Positions 17,030 to 26,221 of a stretch of DNA of 64,000 nucleotides are shown here, piece after piece. Positions within the stretch are counted from its first letter, which is position 1; every line of letters starts with the position of its first letter. The stretch spans positions 30,845 to 94,844 of the forward strand of contig JAFDVS010000014.1 of assembly GCA_018268935.1 (NCBI GenBank). The letters are read 5' to 3'. Position numbers and translations under genes: made by a program. The stretch comes from Acidobacteriota bacterium (GTDB lineage Bacteria; Acidobacteriota; Terriglobia; Bryobacterales; Bryobacteraceae). The notes under the pieces are model-generated. The model was not told the origin of the DNA. It did no database searches and saw only the letters and a program-made list of their open reading frames with translations.

Positions 17030-18145
17030 TTGACCCTCCGCACACCAGTCCTGTGTCTTGCGATTGCCGCCAGTCTCCATGCGCAGACAACGACGACAGG
17101 CCTGCAGCCCTCCACCCTCCGCCGCTCCGGCGATATCATCCAAGCCATCCTCCCCGCCGCCGCCTTTACCTCCCAACTCATCGAGCGCGACTGGCACAAT
17201 CTCGGCCGTTTCGCCCTTTCCGTCGGCGTCGCCAGCGCCACCACCTTCAGCCTCAAACGCGTCGTCGCCAAAACCCGCCCCGACGCCCTCGACCGGCATT
17301 CCTTCCCCTCCGGCCACGCCATGTTCTCCTTCTCTGGAGCCAGTTTCCTCGCCACACAATACGGCCCCAAAATCGGTCTGCCGGCCTTCGCCGCGGCCAG
17401 CTTTGTTGGCTTCACCCGCGTCCACACCGATCGCCATTTCTCCGACGATGTCATCGCCGGCGCGGGCATCGGCATGATTTCCAATTGGCTCTTCGCTTCC
17501 CCCAATAGCGAGGGCGGTCCCTACCACGCCCAGTTCGAATTCGCCGCCGTCTATCCCTACCGCTTCAATTCCCGCACCCCCACCCTGCCCGGCGTGGAAT
17601 TCCTGCCCGGCGCCGAAAACCGCAACCGCTCCGCCACCGCCCGCGTGAAACTCGAATGGAACGGCGAGGGCCCGCATCAATTCGGCGTCTATTGGGCCCC
17701 GCTCGAAATCCAGGGCAGCACCAACGCCGCCACCGGCGTCCGCCCGCTGGACTATCACGAACTCGGCATCCGCTACCGCTACGCCCTCATCGATACCGAA
17801 AAACTCACCTTCCGCGGCGGCCTCGCCCTCGCTGGACGCGAAACTCGTATCTCCGGCGCACCGCTCACCAAAACCCTCACCGATCGCGAAGTCACCCCCC
17901 TCCTCAGCGCCCAGGCCGAATGGCGCTTCCGCGAGAAGTTCGCCATTCTCGCCGAATCCGATGCCATCAAATGGACCAACGGCCAGCATTCCGCCACACC
18001 AATGGGAGCCCTCCGCTGGCGCCCCCAGCCCCACTGGAACGTCGACATCGGCTATCGCTGCTTCTTCCGTAAACGCGAATCCGACAACCTCGTCAGCAAC
18101 ATCCGCTTCGGCTACGTCCTGCTCGCCATCGGCCGCGAATTCTAA
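17030..18145 (+). CDS. PAP2-type phosphatase fused to a barrel-like outer-membrane domain
   Basis: 371 residues with a TTG start, used because no ATG fits and a signal peptide (TLRTPVLCLAIAASLHAQ) follows at once. The PAP2 phosphatase motifs are complete: KRVVAKTRP (76-84), PSGH (93-96), and R130-x5-H136-x3-D140 (TRVHTDRHFSDD). From about residue 160 to the end the sequence alternates polar and hydrophobic residues with many aromatics and ends in Phe (IGREF), as expected for an outer-membrane beta-barrel or LpxE/porin-like tail. PAP2 enzymes remove phosphate from lipid pyrophosphates or phosphatidic acid, or from lipid A. The substrate is not readable. It follows kaiB by 48 bases in the same direction, and the functional link, if any, is unknown. 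Confidence 0.75.
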   Translation: MTLRTPVLCLAIAASLHAQTTTTGLQPSTLRRSGDIIQAILPAAAFTSQLIERDWHNLGRFALSVGVASATTFSLKRVVAKTRPDALDRHSFPSGHAMFSFSGASFLATQYGPKIGLPAFAAASFVGFTRVHTDRHFSDDVIAGAGIGMISNWLFASPNSEGGPYHAQFEFAAVYPYRFNSRTPTLPGVEFLPGAENRNRSATARVKLEWNGEGPHQFGVYWAPLEIQGSTNAATGVRPLDYHELGIRYRYALIDTEKLTFRGGLALAGRETRISGAPLTKTLTDREVTPLLSAQAEWRFREKFAILAESDAIKWTNGQHSATPMGALRWRPQPHWNVDIGYRCFFRKRESDNLVSNIRFGYVLLAIGREF

Positions 18146-18227
18146 ACACAACGTCATAAATAGCTGCGCATCGCCCGCTTTCGCAGCTGCCGCGCGCCGT
18201 GAGGGAAGTTCCGATGGCCCCATGTGG

Positions 18228-18265
18228 GGCAGACTTCAGTCTGCCCGCCGACTGGAACAGTCGGC
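18228..18265. repeat. Paired palindromes, REP-like unit
   Basis: Two adjacent hairpins: GGCAGACT-TC-AGTCTGCC (18228-18245) and GCCGACTG-GAA-CAGTCGGC (18247-18265), one base apart. Perfect 8-base stems with tiny loops and a short GTGGGGCAG lead are typical of dispersed palindromic repeats. A role as terminator is also possible. Confidence 0.55.
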
Positions 18266-18384
18266 TGTGCCTCGCGCCCGCCCAATGCGATGAAGACGCG
18301 GACTCCAGTGTACGTAATTTCGGCAGTTTACACCGCGTCTCCAACGGAGTTCAGATGGCCCGCGGCCGGGCCGCCCAATTTCAT

Positions 18385-18418
18385 GAAGTCGCTGTCCATT
18401 GTGGGGCAGAGCGACTTC
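18385..18418. repeat. Inverted repeat
   Basis: Nine-base arms GAAGTCGCT and AGCGACTTC flank a 16-base loop that again contains TGTGGGGC. The shared word with the 18228 unit suggests both belong to the same repeat family. It lies 46 bases beyond the ADOP stop codon. Confidence 0.4.
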
Positions 18419-18463
18419 AACGGAGTCGGGCAACCATTTCCCCAAGAACTTACGGCGTCGTGC

Positions 18464-21106
18464 TTAGTCCTGCCGCAACGACACCAGCGGGTCAATGCGC
18501 AACATCCTCCGCACCGGCCCCGAAGCTGCCATCAGGCTCACCGCGCCCATCCCAATCGCCGCCGCCAGCATCAACCACGGGTCGCGCACCGTCGCCTGGT
18601 ACACGACAGCCACCAGCAATTGTTGCCCCGCCGCCGCCAGCACCAACCCCATCAGAGTCCCGGCCCCCACCAGCATCGCCAGCCGCAAAAATACAAACCG
18701 CGCCACCTGACCCGGCCGCGCTCCAATCGCCATCCGAATCCCAATCTCCTTCGACTTCCGCGCCACCGCATACGACGACAACCCGTAGATCCCCGTCACG
18801 GCCAGCATCGCCGCCAGCAGTCCAAAAGCTCCCAGCGCGATCGCCGCCGCGCGAATCGGCAAATACACCAGCCCCAGCAACTGCCACAATCCGCCGGCCC
18901 CATACACCGCCAGGTCCGCATCGCGATCCATCACCAGCCGCCGCATCTCCGCGGCAACTTCGCCTTCCGGACGCGCCGACCGCGCCAGCAGCACCAGCGT
19001 CGGCGAATAGCTCTGGCCCGTGCTTAAAAACAACGCCGCCCGCGGGCTCTCCGACAACGTTTGGTATTTTCCGTCTTCCACCACTCCAACCACTTCCACT
19101 GCTGTCGTACTGCTGCGCCGATAGCGCTGCCCGATCGGATTGCCCGGCCGCAACACTAGCTTCGCGAACGTCTCGTTCACTATCGCCACCGTGGGTGACT
19201 TGCGGTCGTCCCGTTCCGTAAACTCCCGCCCGCTCACTAGCCGTGTCCCCATGGTTCGGAAATACCCCGGCGATACGTTGTAATAGCTCGCCCGAACCCC
19301 CTTGCTGTTGCTGAAGTCCACTGACCCGTCGGCCCACACCGTTGTCGTCGACTGGTCCAGATTCAGCGGTACCGTGCTCGCATACGCCGTCGATTCCATC
19401 CCCGGCAAACGGCTCAATGCCTCCGCCACTTCTTTCTGAAAGGCCTCCCCCCGCCGCTGATCGTACCCGCCAAAACCGACATCAAACGACGCCACCGCAA
19501 CGCCATCCGGCCGGAACCCCAGCGGACTCCGCATGGACGCCCACAACCCGCGCACCGCTACCAGGCTCGCCGTCAGAATCGCACAACACATCGCAATCTG
19601 CAGCGGCAGCAATGCGTCGGACAGAGTCCACCGCCGCCCTGGCTTCCCATATCCCGCCTGCTTGATCGTCAACGCCGGCCCCTCCCGCCACACCCGCCGC
19701 GCCAGCCCCGCCGTCAACAATACTCCAGTCACAGCCGAGGCCAGCAGAGCAAATCCGAATGCCGCCCAATCGGCCCGCAATTCCAGTTGAATCGGAAAAT
19801 CCAGTGGAGCCCTCCATCGCGAAAGTAGCTCCAGAATCCCCGCCGCCACCGCAAAACCCGCCAGCCCGCCCAGCATCGATAGCAGCAGACTCTCCGTCGC
19901 CACCTGCCGTACGATTCGCCCCCGGCTCGCCCCAATCGACAACCGGATCGCCAGGTCGCGCTCCCCATCCACCGCCCGCGCCGTCTGCAGCACCGCCAGA
20001 TTCGCGCAGGCCGCCAGCAATACCAACCCCGCCAGCAGCATCACCGCCGCCACAAACGCCTCCGTCGGCTCCCGCAGCGTCGATCCCAATAACCCCACCG
20101 GAGCCAGCGTCAACTTCATCCCCTCGTGCATCCGGTGCTCCCGGCCCAATTGCTCCCCAACCACCGCCACGCGCGCCGCCGCCTGCCCCACCGTCACTCC
20201 TTCCTTCAATCGCCCGGCTACCCAGAAATTCCCGCATCCCCGGCATTCCAGCGCGTTCGTCCCCTCAATCCGCGGCTGCATCGCCAGCGGAATCCACAGA
20301 TCCGGCTGATAGAAAACCTCCGTGCCGTGAAACCCGCGCGGCGCTACGCCCAGCACCTGATACGGTTTCCCATTCACCCGCACTTCGCTGCCCACAATCC
20401 CCGCCTGCCCGCCAAAGCGGCTTTGCCAGCAGTTGTAGCTCAACACTACATAGGGACTCCCATTCACCGCCCGGTCTTCCTCCGCGCTGAAGAATCGCCC
20501 CAGCGCCGGCTCAACTCCTAACGCCTGAAAGTAGTTCCCGGACGCCAATAATCCGCCCGCCCGCCGCGCACCGCTTTCCTTCCGCCCCAATACCACCTGC
20601 ACAACCCGTACCGCGAAAACCGATTCGAACACTTCGCTTCGATCCCGGATGTCACGGTAAGCGGGCATCGAAATCGCCGGAAATCCGCGGCTATTCACAA
20701 ACTGCAGCCGCTCTGGCTCCCGCACTGGCGCAGGCCGCATCAGCAACGCATAGAGCGTCCCGAACACCACCGTATTCGCCCCAACCCCCAGCGCCAGCGA
20801 CACCACCGCCGTCAACGCAAACCCGCGTGCCCGCCGGAACCCGCGCCACGCACAACGCACATCGCGCACGGCATCTTCAAAATAATTCACCCGCCGCGTG
20901 TCCCGGCATTCCTCTTTCACCAACTCCACCGGCCCGAATTGCCGCATCGCCTCTCGCCGCGCCTCTTCCTCGCTCATCCCCTCACTCACCAACTCCGCCG
21001 TCAGCGACTCCAGATGCATCCGCATCTCGCGATCCAGGCTCTCTTCCACCCCGCCGCGCCGAAACAAAGACCGCAGCCGCATCTTCGCAATTCGCATCAG
21101 CCTCAT
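18464..21106 (-). CDS. ADOP-type MacB/FtsX permease
   Basis: 880 residues. An acidobacterial ADOP N-terminal cytosolic region (about 1-80: EMRMHLESLTAELVSEGMSEEEARREAMRQFG, given here only as its character) precedes a duplicated MacB-periplasmic plus FtsX arrangement: a first membrane helix at about 95-115, a large periplasmic domain, three helices near 335-460, a second periplasmic domain, and three final helices ending in RIDPLVSLRQD. No ATPase domain is present and none is encoded nearby, hence 'orphan' permease. Transported substrates are unknown for the family. The PadR gene lies 9 bases upstream on the same strand, so expression is very likely controlled by it. Confidence 0.88.
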   Translation of the reverse strand: MRLMRIAKMRLRSLFRRGGVEESLDREMRMHLESLTAELVSEGMSEEEARREAMRQFGPVELVKEECRDTRRVNYFEDAVRDVRCAWRGFRRARGFALTAVVSLALGVGANTVVFGTLYALLMRPAPVREPERLQFVNSRGFPAISMPAYRDIRDRSEVFESVFAVRVVQVVLGRKESGARRAGGLLASGNYFQALGVEPALGRFFSAEEDRAVNGSPYVVLSYNCWQSRFGGQAGIVGSEVRVNGKPYQVLGVAPRGFHGTEVFYQPDLWIPLAMQPRIEGTNALECRGCGNFWVAGRLKEGVTVGQAAARVAVVGEQLGREHRMHEGMKLTLAPVGLLGSTLREPTEAFVAAVMLLAGLVLLAACANLAVLQTARAVDGERDLAIRLSIGASRGRIVRQVATESLLLSMLGGLAGFAVAAGILELLSRWRAPLDFPIQLELRADWAAFGFALLASAVTGVLLTAGLARRVWREGPALTIKQAGYGKPGRRWTLSDALLPLQIAMCCAILTASLVAVRGLWASMRSPLGFRPDGVAVASFDVGFGGYDQRRGEAFQKEVAEALSRLPGMESTAYASTVPLNLDQSTTTVWADGSVDFSNSKGVRASYYNVSPGYFRTMGTRLVSGREFTERDDRKSPTVAIVNETFAKLVLRPGNPIGQRYRRSSTTAVEVVGVVEDGKYQTLSESPRAALFLSTGQSYSPTLVLLARSARPEGEVAAEMRRLVMDRDADLAVYGAGGLWQLLGLVYLPIRAAAIALGAFGLLAAMLAVTGIYGLSSYAVARKSKEIGIRMAIGARPGQVARFVFLRLAMLVGAGTLMGLVLAAAGQQLLVAVVYQATVRDPWLMLAAAIGMGAVSLMAASGPVRRMLRIDPLVSLRQD

Positions 21107-21115
21107 GACAAACTC

Positions 21116-21445
21116 CTATGCGTTCGCAATCAACTGCGCCACCGCCGACGACAACCGCTCCCAACTCTGCAACTCCCGCTCAAGCTGCTTTTTCCCGTCA
21201 TCCGTCAGAGAATAGAACTTTGCCGCACGCGCACTCTCGGATTCCACCCACTCCCCCTCGATCCAGCCTTGCTGCTCCAACCGGTGCAGCGCCGGATACA
21301 GCGACCCCTGCCCCACCGACAGCGCATCCCCTGACAACGCCTGAATCCGCTTCGCAATTCCCCAGCCGTGCAGCGGCTTTCGCGCAATCGTCTTCAGGAT
21401 CAGCAAATCCAGCGTGCCTTGTAATAAATCGGATGGTTTGGGCAT
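21116..21445 (-). CDS. PadR family transcriptional regulator
   Basis: 109 residues from the ATG at 21445 (MPKPSDLLQGTLDLLILK), the normal PadR start; longer readings upstream would run through the operator. The winged-helix segment LHGWGIAKRIQ...SVGQGSLYPALHRLEQQGWI is diagnostic, and a C-terminal helix for dimerisation follows. It is directly upstream of an ADOP permease gene. PadR proteins usually repress their own operon, and tandem repeats at 21448-21487 begin three bases before the start codon. Confidence 0.93.
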   Translation of the reverse strand: MPKPSDLLQGTLDLLILKTIARKPLHGWGIAKRIQALSGDALSVGQGSLYPALHRLEQQGWIEGEWVESESARAAKFYSLTDDGKKQLERELQSWERLSSAVAQLIANA

Positions 21446-21447
21446 TG

Positions 21448-21487
21448 ATACCTCGACTATCGACAATATACCTCGAACATCGACAAT
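21448..21487. promoter_or_regulatory. Tandem 20-base repeats, likely PadR operator in a divergent promoter
   Basis: Two contiguous 20-base copies, ATACCTCGA-NN-ATCGACAAT, differ at only two positions (18 of 20 identical). Two helical turns of spacing places them on the same DNA face. They lie between the PadR gene and the divergent membrane-protein gene starting at 21501, so binding could control both. Read on the minus strand, the copy junction contains TATATT, a possible -10. Confidence 0.6.
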
Positions 21488-21500
21488 CGGCAAGTCCCCA

Positions 21501-22544
21501 ATGACCCGCCTCCGCCCCATCCTCGCCGCCATCACTCTCGCCGCCACCCGCGGTGCTCGATCCCTCCGCCATGTCACCGGCAATAACCTCGTCTATGCCG
21601 GCGTCACCCTCACCTTCATGCTCGACCCAGGGGCGATGGTCTTTCTCCTCACCTTGATCGCCATCGTGCTCTTCCTGCCCTCCTCCAGCGATCCACTCAC
21701 CGCCGTGCCCCGCGAACGCATCGAACTCTGGCCTCTGAAGCAATGGGAACTGCGCGCTCTGCGCCTGATCACCCCACTGCTCAACCCGCTCACCTGGCTC
21801 GTCCTCGCCACTCTGGCCTGGAAGCGCATCCAATGGGGACTCGCCGCCGCCCTCGCCGCGCTCTTCCTCACCGGATTCCTCAGTTCCCGCCTCCGCCCGC
21901 CAAACCCGCCCGTTCCCCTCATCCCAGCCGGCCGCCTCACTTATCTCCTCCGCAAAGATCTCCGCCAGATGCTCACCGCCTTGGATGTCTACTGCGCCCT
22001 CCTCATCGCTGCCCCTGCCGCCTACTACCGCTTCACCGGCCAACTCCCCGCTGACGCACACGTACCCCTCACCGGCCTCATCGTGTTAATTCTTTCGACG
22101 ATTCCCCTCACCCTGTTCGGACTCGACGGGGACGGACTGACCCGCTACCAGCTTCTGCCCGGATCTCGCATCCTCCCCGCCGTTGCCAAAGGCTTGGCCT
22201 TCACGCTCATCACTCTCTTCCTGACCGCACCCCTGTCCCCCACCGCCGCCCTCGGGGGCGCCCTGATCGCCCTCGCTGCCGGCCAACCGCACTCTGTTCG
22301 CTATCCGCGCCCGCAGTCGCCCTGGGCCTTCCGGGCGAGCGCTCCTTTCGCTTATAGCCTCGCCCAGATGGTAGCCGCGATTGCCGGATTCGCCGCGGTG
22401 GCCCAGCTCGGCCCGCTGCTGCTCGTTCCTTGCGCTACGATCTACGCCGCGTCCCTAGCCGCCACACCCCGGCCAGCGCAGCTCCCAGCAAACCAAACGT
22501 CCCCGGCTCCGGAACCGAAGGATCCACATCCTCCGTCAGGTTGA
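21501..22544 (+). CDS. Multi-pass membrane protein of unknown function, possibly with an altered C-terminus
   Basis: 347 residues from the ATG at 21501. About eight to ten hydrophobic segments, with short polar loops, run from residue 35 to about 315. No family was recognised; the layout could fit an ABC-2-like permease or another integral membrane protein. It shares a divergent promoter with the PadR gene and so is probably in its regulon. The last 35 residues (from about 22435) are Pro-rich and lie antisense to a PEP-CTERM remnant, so the native C-terminus may have been replaced by read-through into rearranged DNA. Confidence 0.65.
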   Translation: MTRLRPILAAITLAATRGARSLRHVTGNNLVYAGVTLTFMLDPGAMVFLLTLIAIVLFLPSSSDPLTAVPRERIELWPLKQWELRALRLITPLLNPLTWLVLATLAWKRIQWGLAAALAALFLTGFLSSRLRPPNPPVPLIPAGRLTYLLRKDLRQMLTALDVYCALLIAAPAAYYRFTGQLPADAHVPLTGLIVLILSTIPLTLFGLDGDGLTRYQLLPGSRILPAVAKGLAFTLITLFLTAPLSPTAALGGALIALAAGQPHSVRYPRPQSPWAFRASAPFAYSLAQMVAAIAGFAAVAQLGPLLLVPCATIYAASLAATPRPAQLPANQTSPAPEPKDPHPPSG

Positions 22545-22700
22545 AATCCACGTTATCGATTGCCACATTGAATACGTCTGCGGTAGACTCCGTCTGCGTC
22601 CACCGGATTCAACCCGTGTCCGATTTCTGCATGCTGATCGTACCCACCCCTCCCGCCTGGTAGGTTACGTTTACCTGCGCCCATCCCCGAGCAAGGTAAA
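22435..22700 (-). pseudogene. Remnant of a PEP-CTERM protein gene
   Basis: Read on the minus strand, this encodes WAQVNVTYQAGG, GTISMQKSDTG, a TGA stop (22609-22611) where a Trp codon would fit, then IRWTQTESTADVFNV and AIDNVDFNL, and ends in VPEPGTFGLLGAALAGV plus Arg residues with a stop at 22435. This is the tail of a secreted PEP-CTERM protein. A second break, a frameshift, seems to lie near 22685. The 5' part is missing. It is not expected to make a product. Confidence 0.65.
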
Positions 22701-22741
22701 CTCCGCATCCGCATCACAGCCAAGGACAACACCCTGGAAGC

Positions 22742-23757
22742 CACCGGGATCCCGGCCGGCATCTTTACGCCCAAGGTCTCGCCGCCTGGCGCCGTTCCGA
22801 TCTGGACGCCGCGACCAAAATACTCCGTCAATCCGCTGCCGCCGATCCCCGTAATCCACTCATCCTCTCCGCTCTTGCCGCCCCTCTGGACGAAACCGGC
22901 TATAACGCCGAATCCCAACTCCTACACCAGCAAGCGCTCACCCTCCACGGTAGCCTCCCGCCGTCCGGCAAGCTGCTCGTCGAGGCCCGCTACCACTCGA
23001 GCCGCGGCCAATGGCAGCCGGCTATCGACCAGTTCACCCAGCTCTGGAATACCCGGCCCAATCACTTCGAAACGGCTCTCGAACTCGCCGCCGTCCAATT
23101 CAAAGCCCGCCGCACCGGCGATGCCCAAGCTACCCTCGACACTCTTTCCCAACTCTCCGATTCCGCTGCCCGTAACCCGCGATTTCTCCTTCTCTCCGCG
23201 CGTATCCAAGGCCAGTTCGCCGGCATGGAGCAAACCCGCCGCCTGGCCACCGAGGCCGCTGATGAGGCCCGCAAGCTGCAAGCTACGCTCATGGAAGGAC
23301 GTGCCCGCCTGCTCGCCTCCGGAGCCACACAGAACCTCGGCAAGCTCGCCGATGCCCAACGCCTCCGCCAGCAGGCCAGATTGGTCTGCGAGCCCCTCAA
23401 CGACGTCGTCTGCCTCGCCGGCAACCCTCACGAGCGTTTCAATGCCATCAACGGCCGCGCACAGGCTCTTCTCCACGACCGCCAGTTCCAACAAGCCTGG
23501 AAGCCGGCGAACTCGCCGCAAAGGCGGTTCTCTTCGCGGAACGCTCCGCCGATAAGGAAGCCATTGCCCACGGCTACCTTACCCAAGCACTCGCCCGCCA
23601 AAGCGATCCCTCCGCCGAACCCTTCTTCGAAAAGGCCATCCGCCTCTTCGATGAAGTCAAAAACCCCGAGTTATCGAAATCCGCCCTCCTCCACTATGCC
23701 CGCTACCTCACCACCCGCCGCTCCTTCGCACATGCAGACAACGTCGTCGCCAGATAG
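22742..23757 (+). pseudogene. Remnant of a TPR-repeat protein gene, frameshifted
   Basis: From about 22742 one frame reads as TPR-like sequence (LYAQGLAAWRRSDLDAATKI, then LLVEARYHSSRGQWQPAIDQ) without a start codon of its own. Near 23508 it shifts into another frame (ELAAKAVLFAERSADKEAIA ... LLHYARYLTTRRSFAHADN) and stops at 23757. The pattern matches from memory the C-terminal TPR part of acidobacterial winged-helix or protein-kinase sensor proteins. The N-terminal regulatory domain is absent, so this is probably a truncated, decayed copy. Confidence 0.6.
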
Positions 23758-23764
23758 GCGAAAC

Positions 23765-26158
23765 TCACTGCCGCAACGCTTCCACCGGACTCACCCGCAC
23801 CGCGCGGCGTACGGGCAGATACGTGGCAACCAAAGCAGTCAGCCCCAGCAGCAATGCGGCGCAGCCGATCGCCGCCGGATTCGCCCCCGTCCCATAGACT
23901 TGGCTCTCCACCGCTCGCGACGCCGCCCACGCCGCGGGAACCCCCAACGCCGCCCCTCCCAGCACCAGCACAGCAACGTCTTTCCACAGTAACCAGCGGA
24001 TCGTCCCCGGCTCCGCCCCCAGCGCCGTCCGGATTCCGATCTCCGCGGTTCGCGCCGTCACCGCCTCCACCAACAGCCCGTACAACCCGATCCCCGCCAG
24101 CAGAAGCGCCACGCCCGCAAAAAACGATGCCAGGCCCGTCACCATCCGCTGCACCAGCAGTATCGACTCCGAGCGCTGCTCGATCGTCTGCGTCCGCAAC
24201 GCCGTGTGCCGTCCCAACGACGCCAATGCTTCCTTCGCTGCCGGAGCCACAGCTTCCGCGCCTGCCCGCAAGCGCAGATCAAGCATGGGCGAGTTGTAGT
24301 CCGGCTCCTGCAGCAGCGCCCGGTAAACGGCCATCGGCTCTCTACTCTGCGGCATCCACAAACTGGCGCTATTCACCACTCCGACAATCTCCAATCCCTT
24401 CCGCTGCCCATAGTCAATGCGCCGCCCAATGACCGCACCCGCGCTCTCGCCTGGAAACAGCCGCTTCACCAGGCTCTCACTCACCACAGCCACTCGCGGC
24501 GAATCCTCTCCATCGCTCCAGGTGAACTCCCGCCCGGCAATAAGGCGCATACCCATCACCCGAAAGAACTCCGGCCCCGCCAGTTCAAACACCGCCTGTG
24601 CATCCGCCTCCGTACCGCCACTCACCGTTACCGGGGACTTCGATTCATACCGCAGCACCGGCCCCATATGGGAGTAGCTCACCGCCTCCACTCCCGGAAC
24701 CGCGCTCACTCGCTCTACCACTTGCCGGAAGTAGGCAGCCCGCCCCGAGATCTTCTCAGACTCCGCACCCGCCTGTGGATACATCTGCATCAACAGCAAC
24801 CCTTCGTTCCGGTAGCCGGCGTCCAGATTCCGCAACCGGTGCAAACTCCCGGCAAACAACAGCGCTCCCGCCAGCAGCACCAGGGAAAACGCTATCTGTA
24901 CCGGAATCAACATGCGGTGCAGACGCACTCCGCCGCGCACCGATCGCGACGTTTGCCCCAGCCGCGCCAGGCTCCGCCCCGGCAGCAGGCTGAATCCAAT
25001 CCCCGTCACCACCGCCGAGCACGCCGTGAACAACAGCACGCGCACGTCAGGCGTCGCCTCCAACGTCAGCGGCACGAAGCCCGACCACATCATACCGAGC
25101 ATCCCCTTCACTACCGGCCCCGCCAACAGCAGGCCGCCCGTCGCACCCATTGACGACAGCAACAAACTCTCCACTAGCGTCAGCCGGTACAGCCGCCAAC
25201 GGCTTGCCCCCAACGCCAGCCGGATCGCAAACTCCTGCTTCCGCGACGCGCACCGCGCCAGCGTCAGGCTCGCCAGATTCACACACACAATCGCCAGCAG
25301 TGCGCCCGCCATCGCCATCAATATCAGCAACGGCTGCCGGTATTGCCGCCGTAAAAAAGACGATCCATTCTCAGCCGTTGTCACCTCGATCCGGCGCTCC
25401 CCCGCCTCTACCTCCCTCCTGATCCCCGGCCAGATCGACTCCAGTTGCACCCGCGCCTGCGCCAAGCCAACGCCTTCTTTCCGCCGCCCATACAACGTCA
25501 ATCCCGGAAAACGCTTCCCCCGATTCTCCTCTCGCCCACCGAATCCGAACGGCACAGTCACCTCATCCGCCACGTCGATCATCAGCCCGCGGAACCGTTC
25601 CGGCGCCACTCCCACAATCGTCAGTGGGACGCCTTCCACACGAATCACTTTCCCGATCACCCCCGGCTCGGCCCCGTACCGCCACAGCCAGCACTCGTAG
25701 CTGATCACAGCCACTGCGGCGGGCGTGGCGCCCTTCCACTCCGCCTCCTCGGCCGTAAAGAAACGCCCCAGTTGAGGCTGCACCCCAAGAGTTCCGAAGT
25801 AATCGCCGGCAACTTCGGTCGTGCTCGCCACATAACGCGAGCCATTCGCCTCAATATTCGAGATCCCGCCGCCGAACCACGCAAACATCCCGGAAAACAC
25901 CTGCTGCCGCTTCCCCACTTCTTCGAACCCCGGCAGCGAGAATCCGATCTCCGAGCCTGGACGCTTCGCGTCGGCCTGCATCACCCGCACCAATTCCTCC
26001 GGAGCCCGCACCGGCAGTGTCTGCAGCAGGATCGCGTTGAGCAAAGTGAAGATGGCCGTATTGGCGCCGATACCCAAAGTCAGCGAAAGCGTGGCTAGTG
26101 CCGTCGCCACGGGGCTCTTGGCAAGTTGACGAAGCGCGTACCGCAGGTCGTGAAACAT
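23765..26158 (-). CDS. ADOP/MacB-type permease without the ADOP N-terminal region
   Basis: 797 residues from the ATG at 26158, selected by a GGAGGAA ribosome site just upstream; earlier in-frame starts lack one. MFHDLRYALRQLAKSP leads into the first membrane helix (LATLSLTLGIGANTAIFTLL), a MacB-like periplasmic domain, FtsX-type helices, a second periplasmic domain, and final helices ending in VRVSPVEALRQ. It has the same duplicated layout as the other two ADOPs but lacks their cytosolic N-terminal region, and no PadR gene is next to it. Substrate unknown. Confidence 0.87.
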   Translation of the reverse strand: MFHDLRYALRQLAKSPVATALATLSLTLGIGANTAIFTLLNAILLQTLPVRAPEELVRVMQADAKRPGSEIGFSLPGFEEVGKRQQVFSGMFAWFGGGISNIEANGSRYVASTTEVAGDYFGTLGVQPQLGRFFTAEEAEWKGATPAAVAVISYECWLWRYGAEPGVIGKVIRVEGVPLTIVGVAPERFRGLMIDVADEVTVPFGFGGREENRGKRFPGLTLYGRRKEGVGLAQARVQLESIWPGIRREVEAGERRIEVTTAENGSSFLRRQYRQPLLILMAMAGALLAIVCVNLASLTLARCASRKQEFAIRLALGASRWRLYRLTLVESLLLSSMGATGGLLLAGPVVKGMLGMMWSGFVPLTLEATPDVRVLLFTACSAVVTGIGFSLLPGRSLARLGQTSRSVRGGVRLHRMLIPVQIAFSLVLLAGALLFAGSLHRLRNLDAGYRNEGLLLMQMYPQAGAESEKISGRAAYFRQVVERVSAVPGVEAVSYSHMGPVLRYESKSPVTVSGGTEADAQAVFELAGPEFFRVMGMRLIAGREFTWSDGEDSPRVAVVSESLVKRLFPGESAGAVIGRRIDYGQRKGLEIVGVVNSASLWMPQSREPMAVYRALLQEPDYNSPMLDLRLRAGAEAVAPAAKEALASLGRHTALRTQTIEQRSESILLVQRMVTGLASFFAGVALLLAGIGLYGLLVEAVTARTAEIGIRTALGAEPGTIRWLLWKDVAVLVLGGAALGVPAAWAASRAVESQVYGTGANPAAIGCAALLLGLTALVATYLPVRRAVRVSPVEALRQ

Positions 26159-26221
26159 CGTTCCTCCAGCATAGCCGTCAACGCCCAGTGATATTGTTGA
26201 AGCAGTTCCGAAGAAACAACG

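Larger units (their letters stand above)
18146..18463. other. 318-base intergenic region between convergent genes, rich in palindromes
   Basis: No gene is supported here. It separates the PAP2 gene from the stop of the ADOP gene on the other strand. It holds the paired palindromes at 18228-18265 and another inverted repeat at 18385-18418, each preceded by the word TGTGGGGCAG or a close variant. These may act as terminators for both genes and look like members of a dispersed repeat family. Confidence 0.5.

Noticed and set aside
16706..18223. A 505-residue minus-strand frame opposite kaiB and the PAP2 gene
   Set aside because: Gly/Ala/Glu-rich shadow. The plus strand has KaiB and PAP2 motifs in the right order.
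22875..23555. A 226-residue plus-strand frame in the TPR remnant
   Set aside because: Ser/Pro-rich with no pattern; the neighbouring frame shows TPR repeats.
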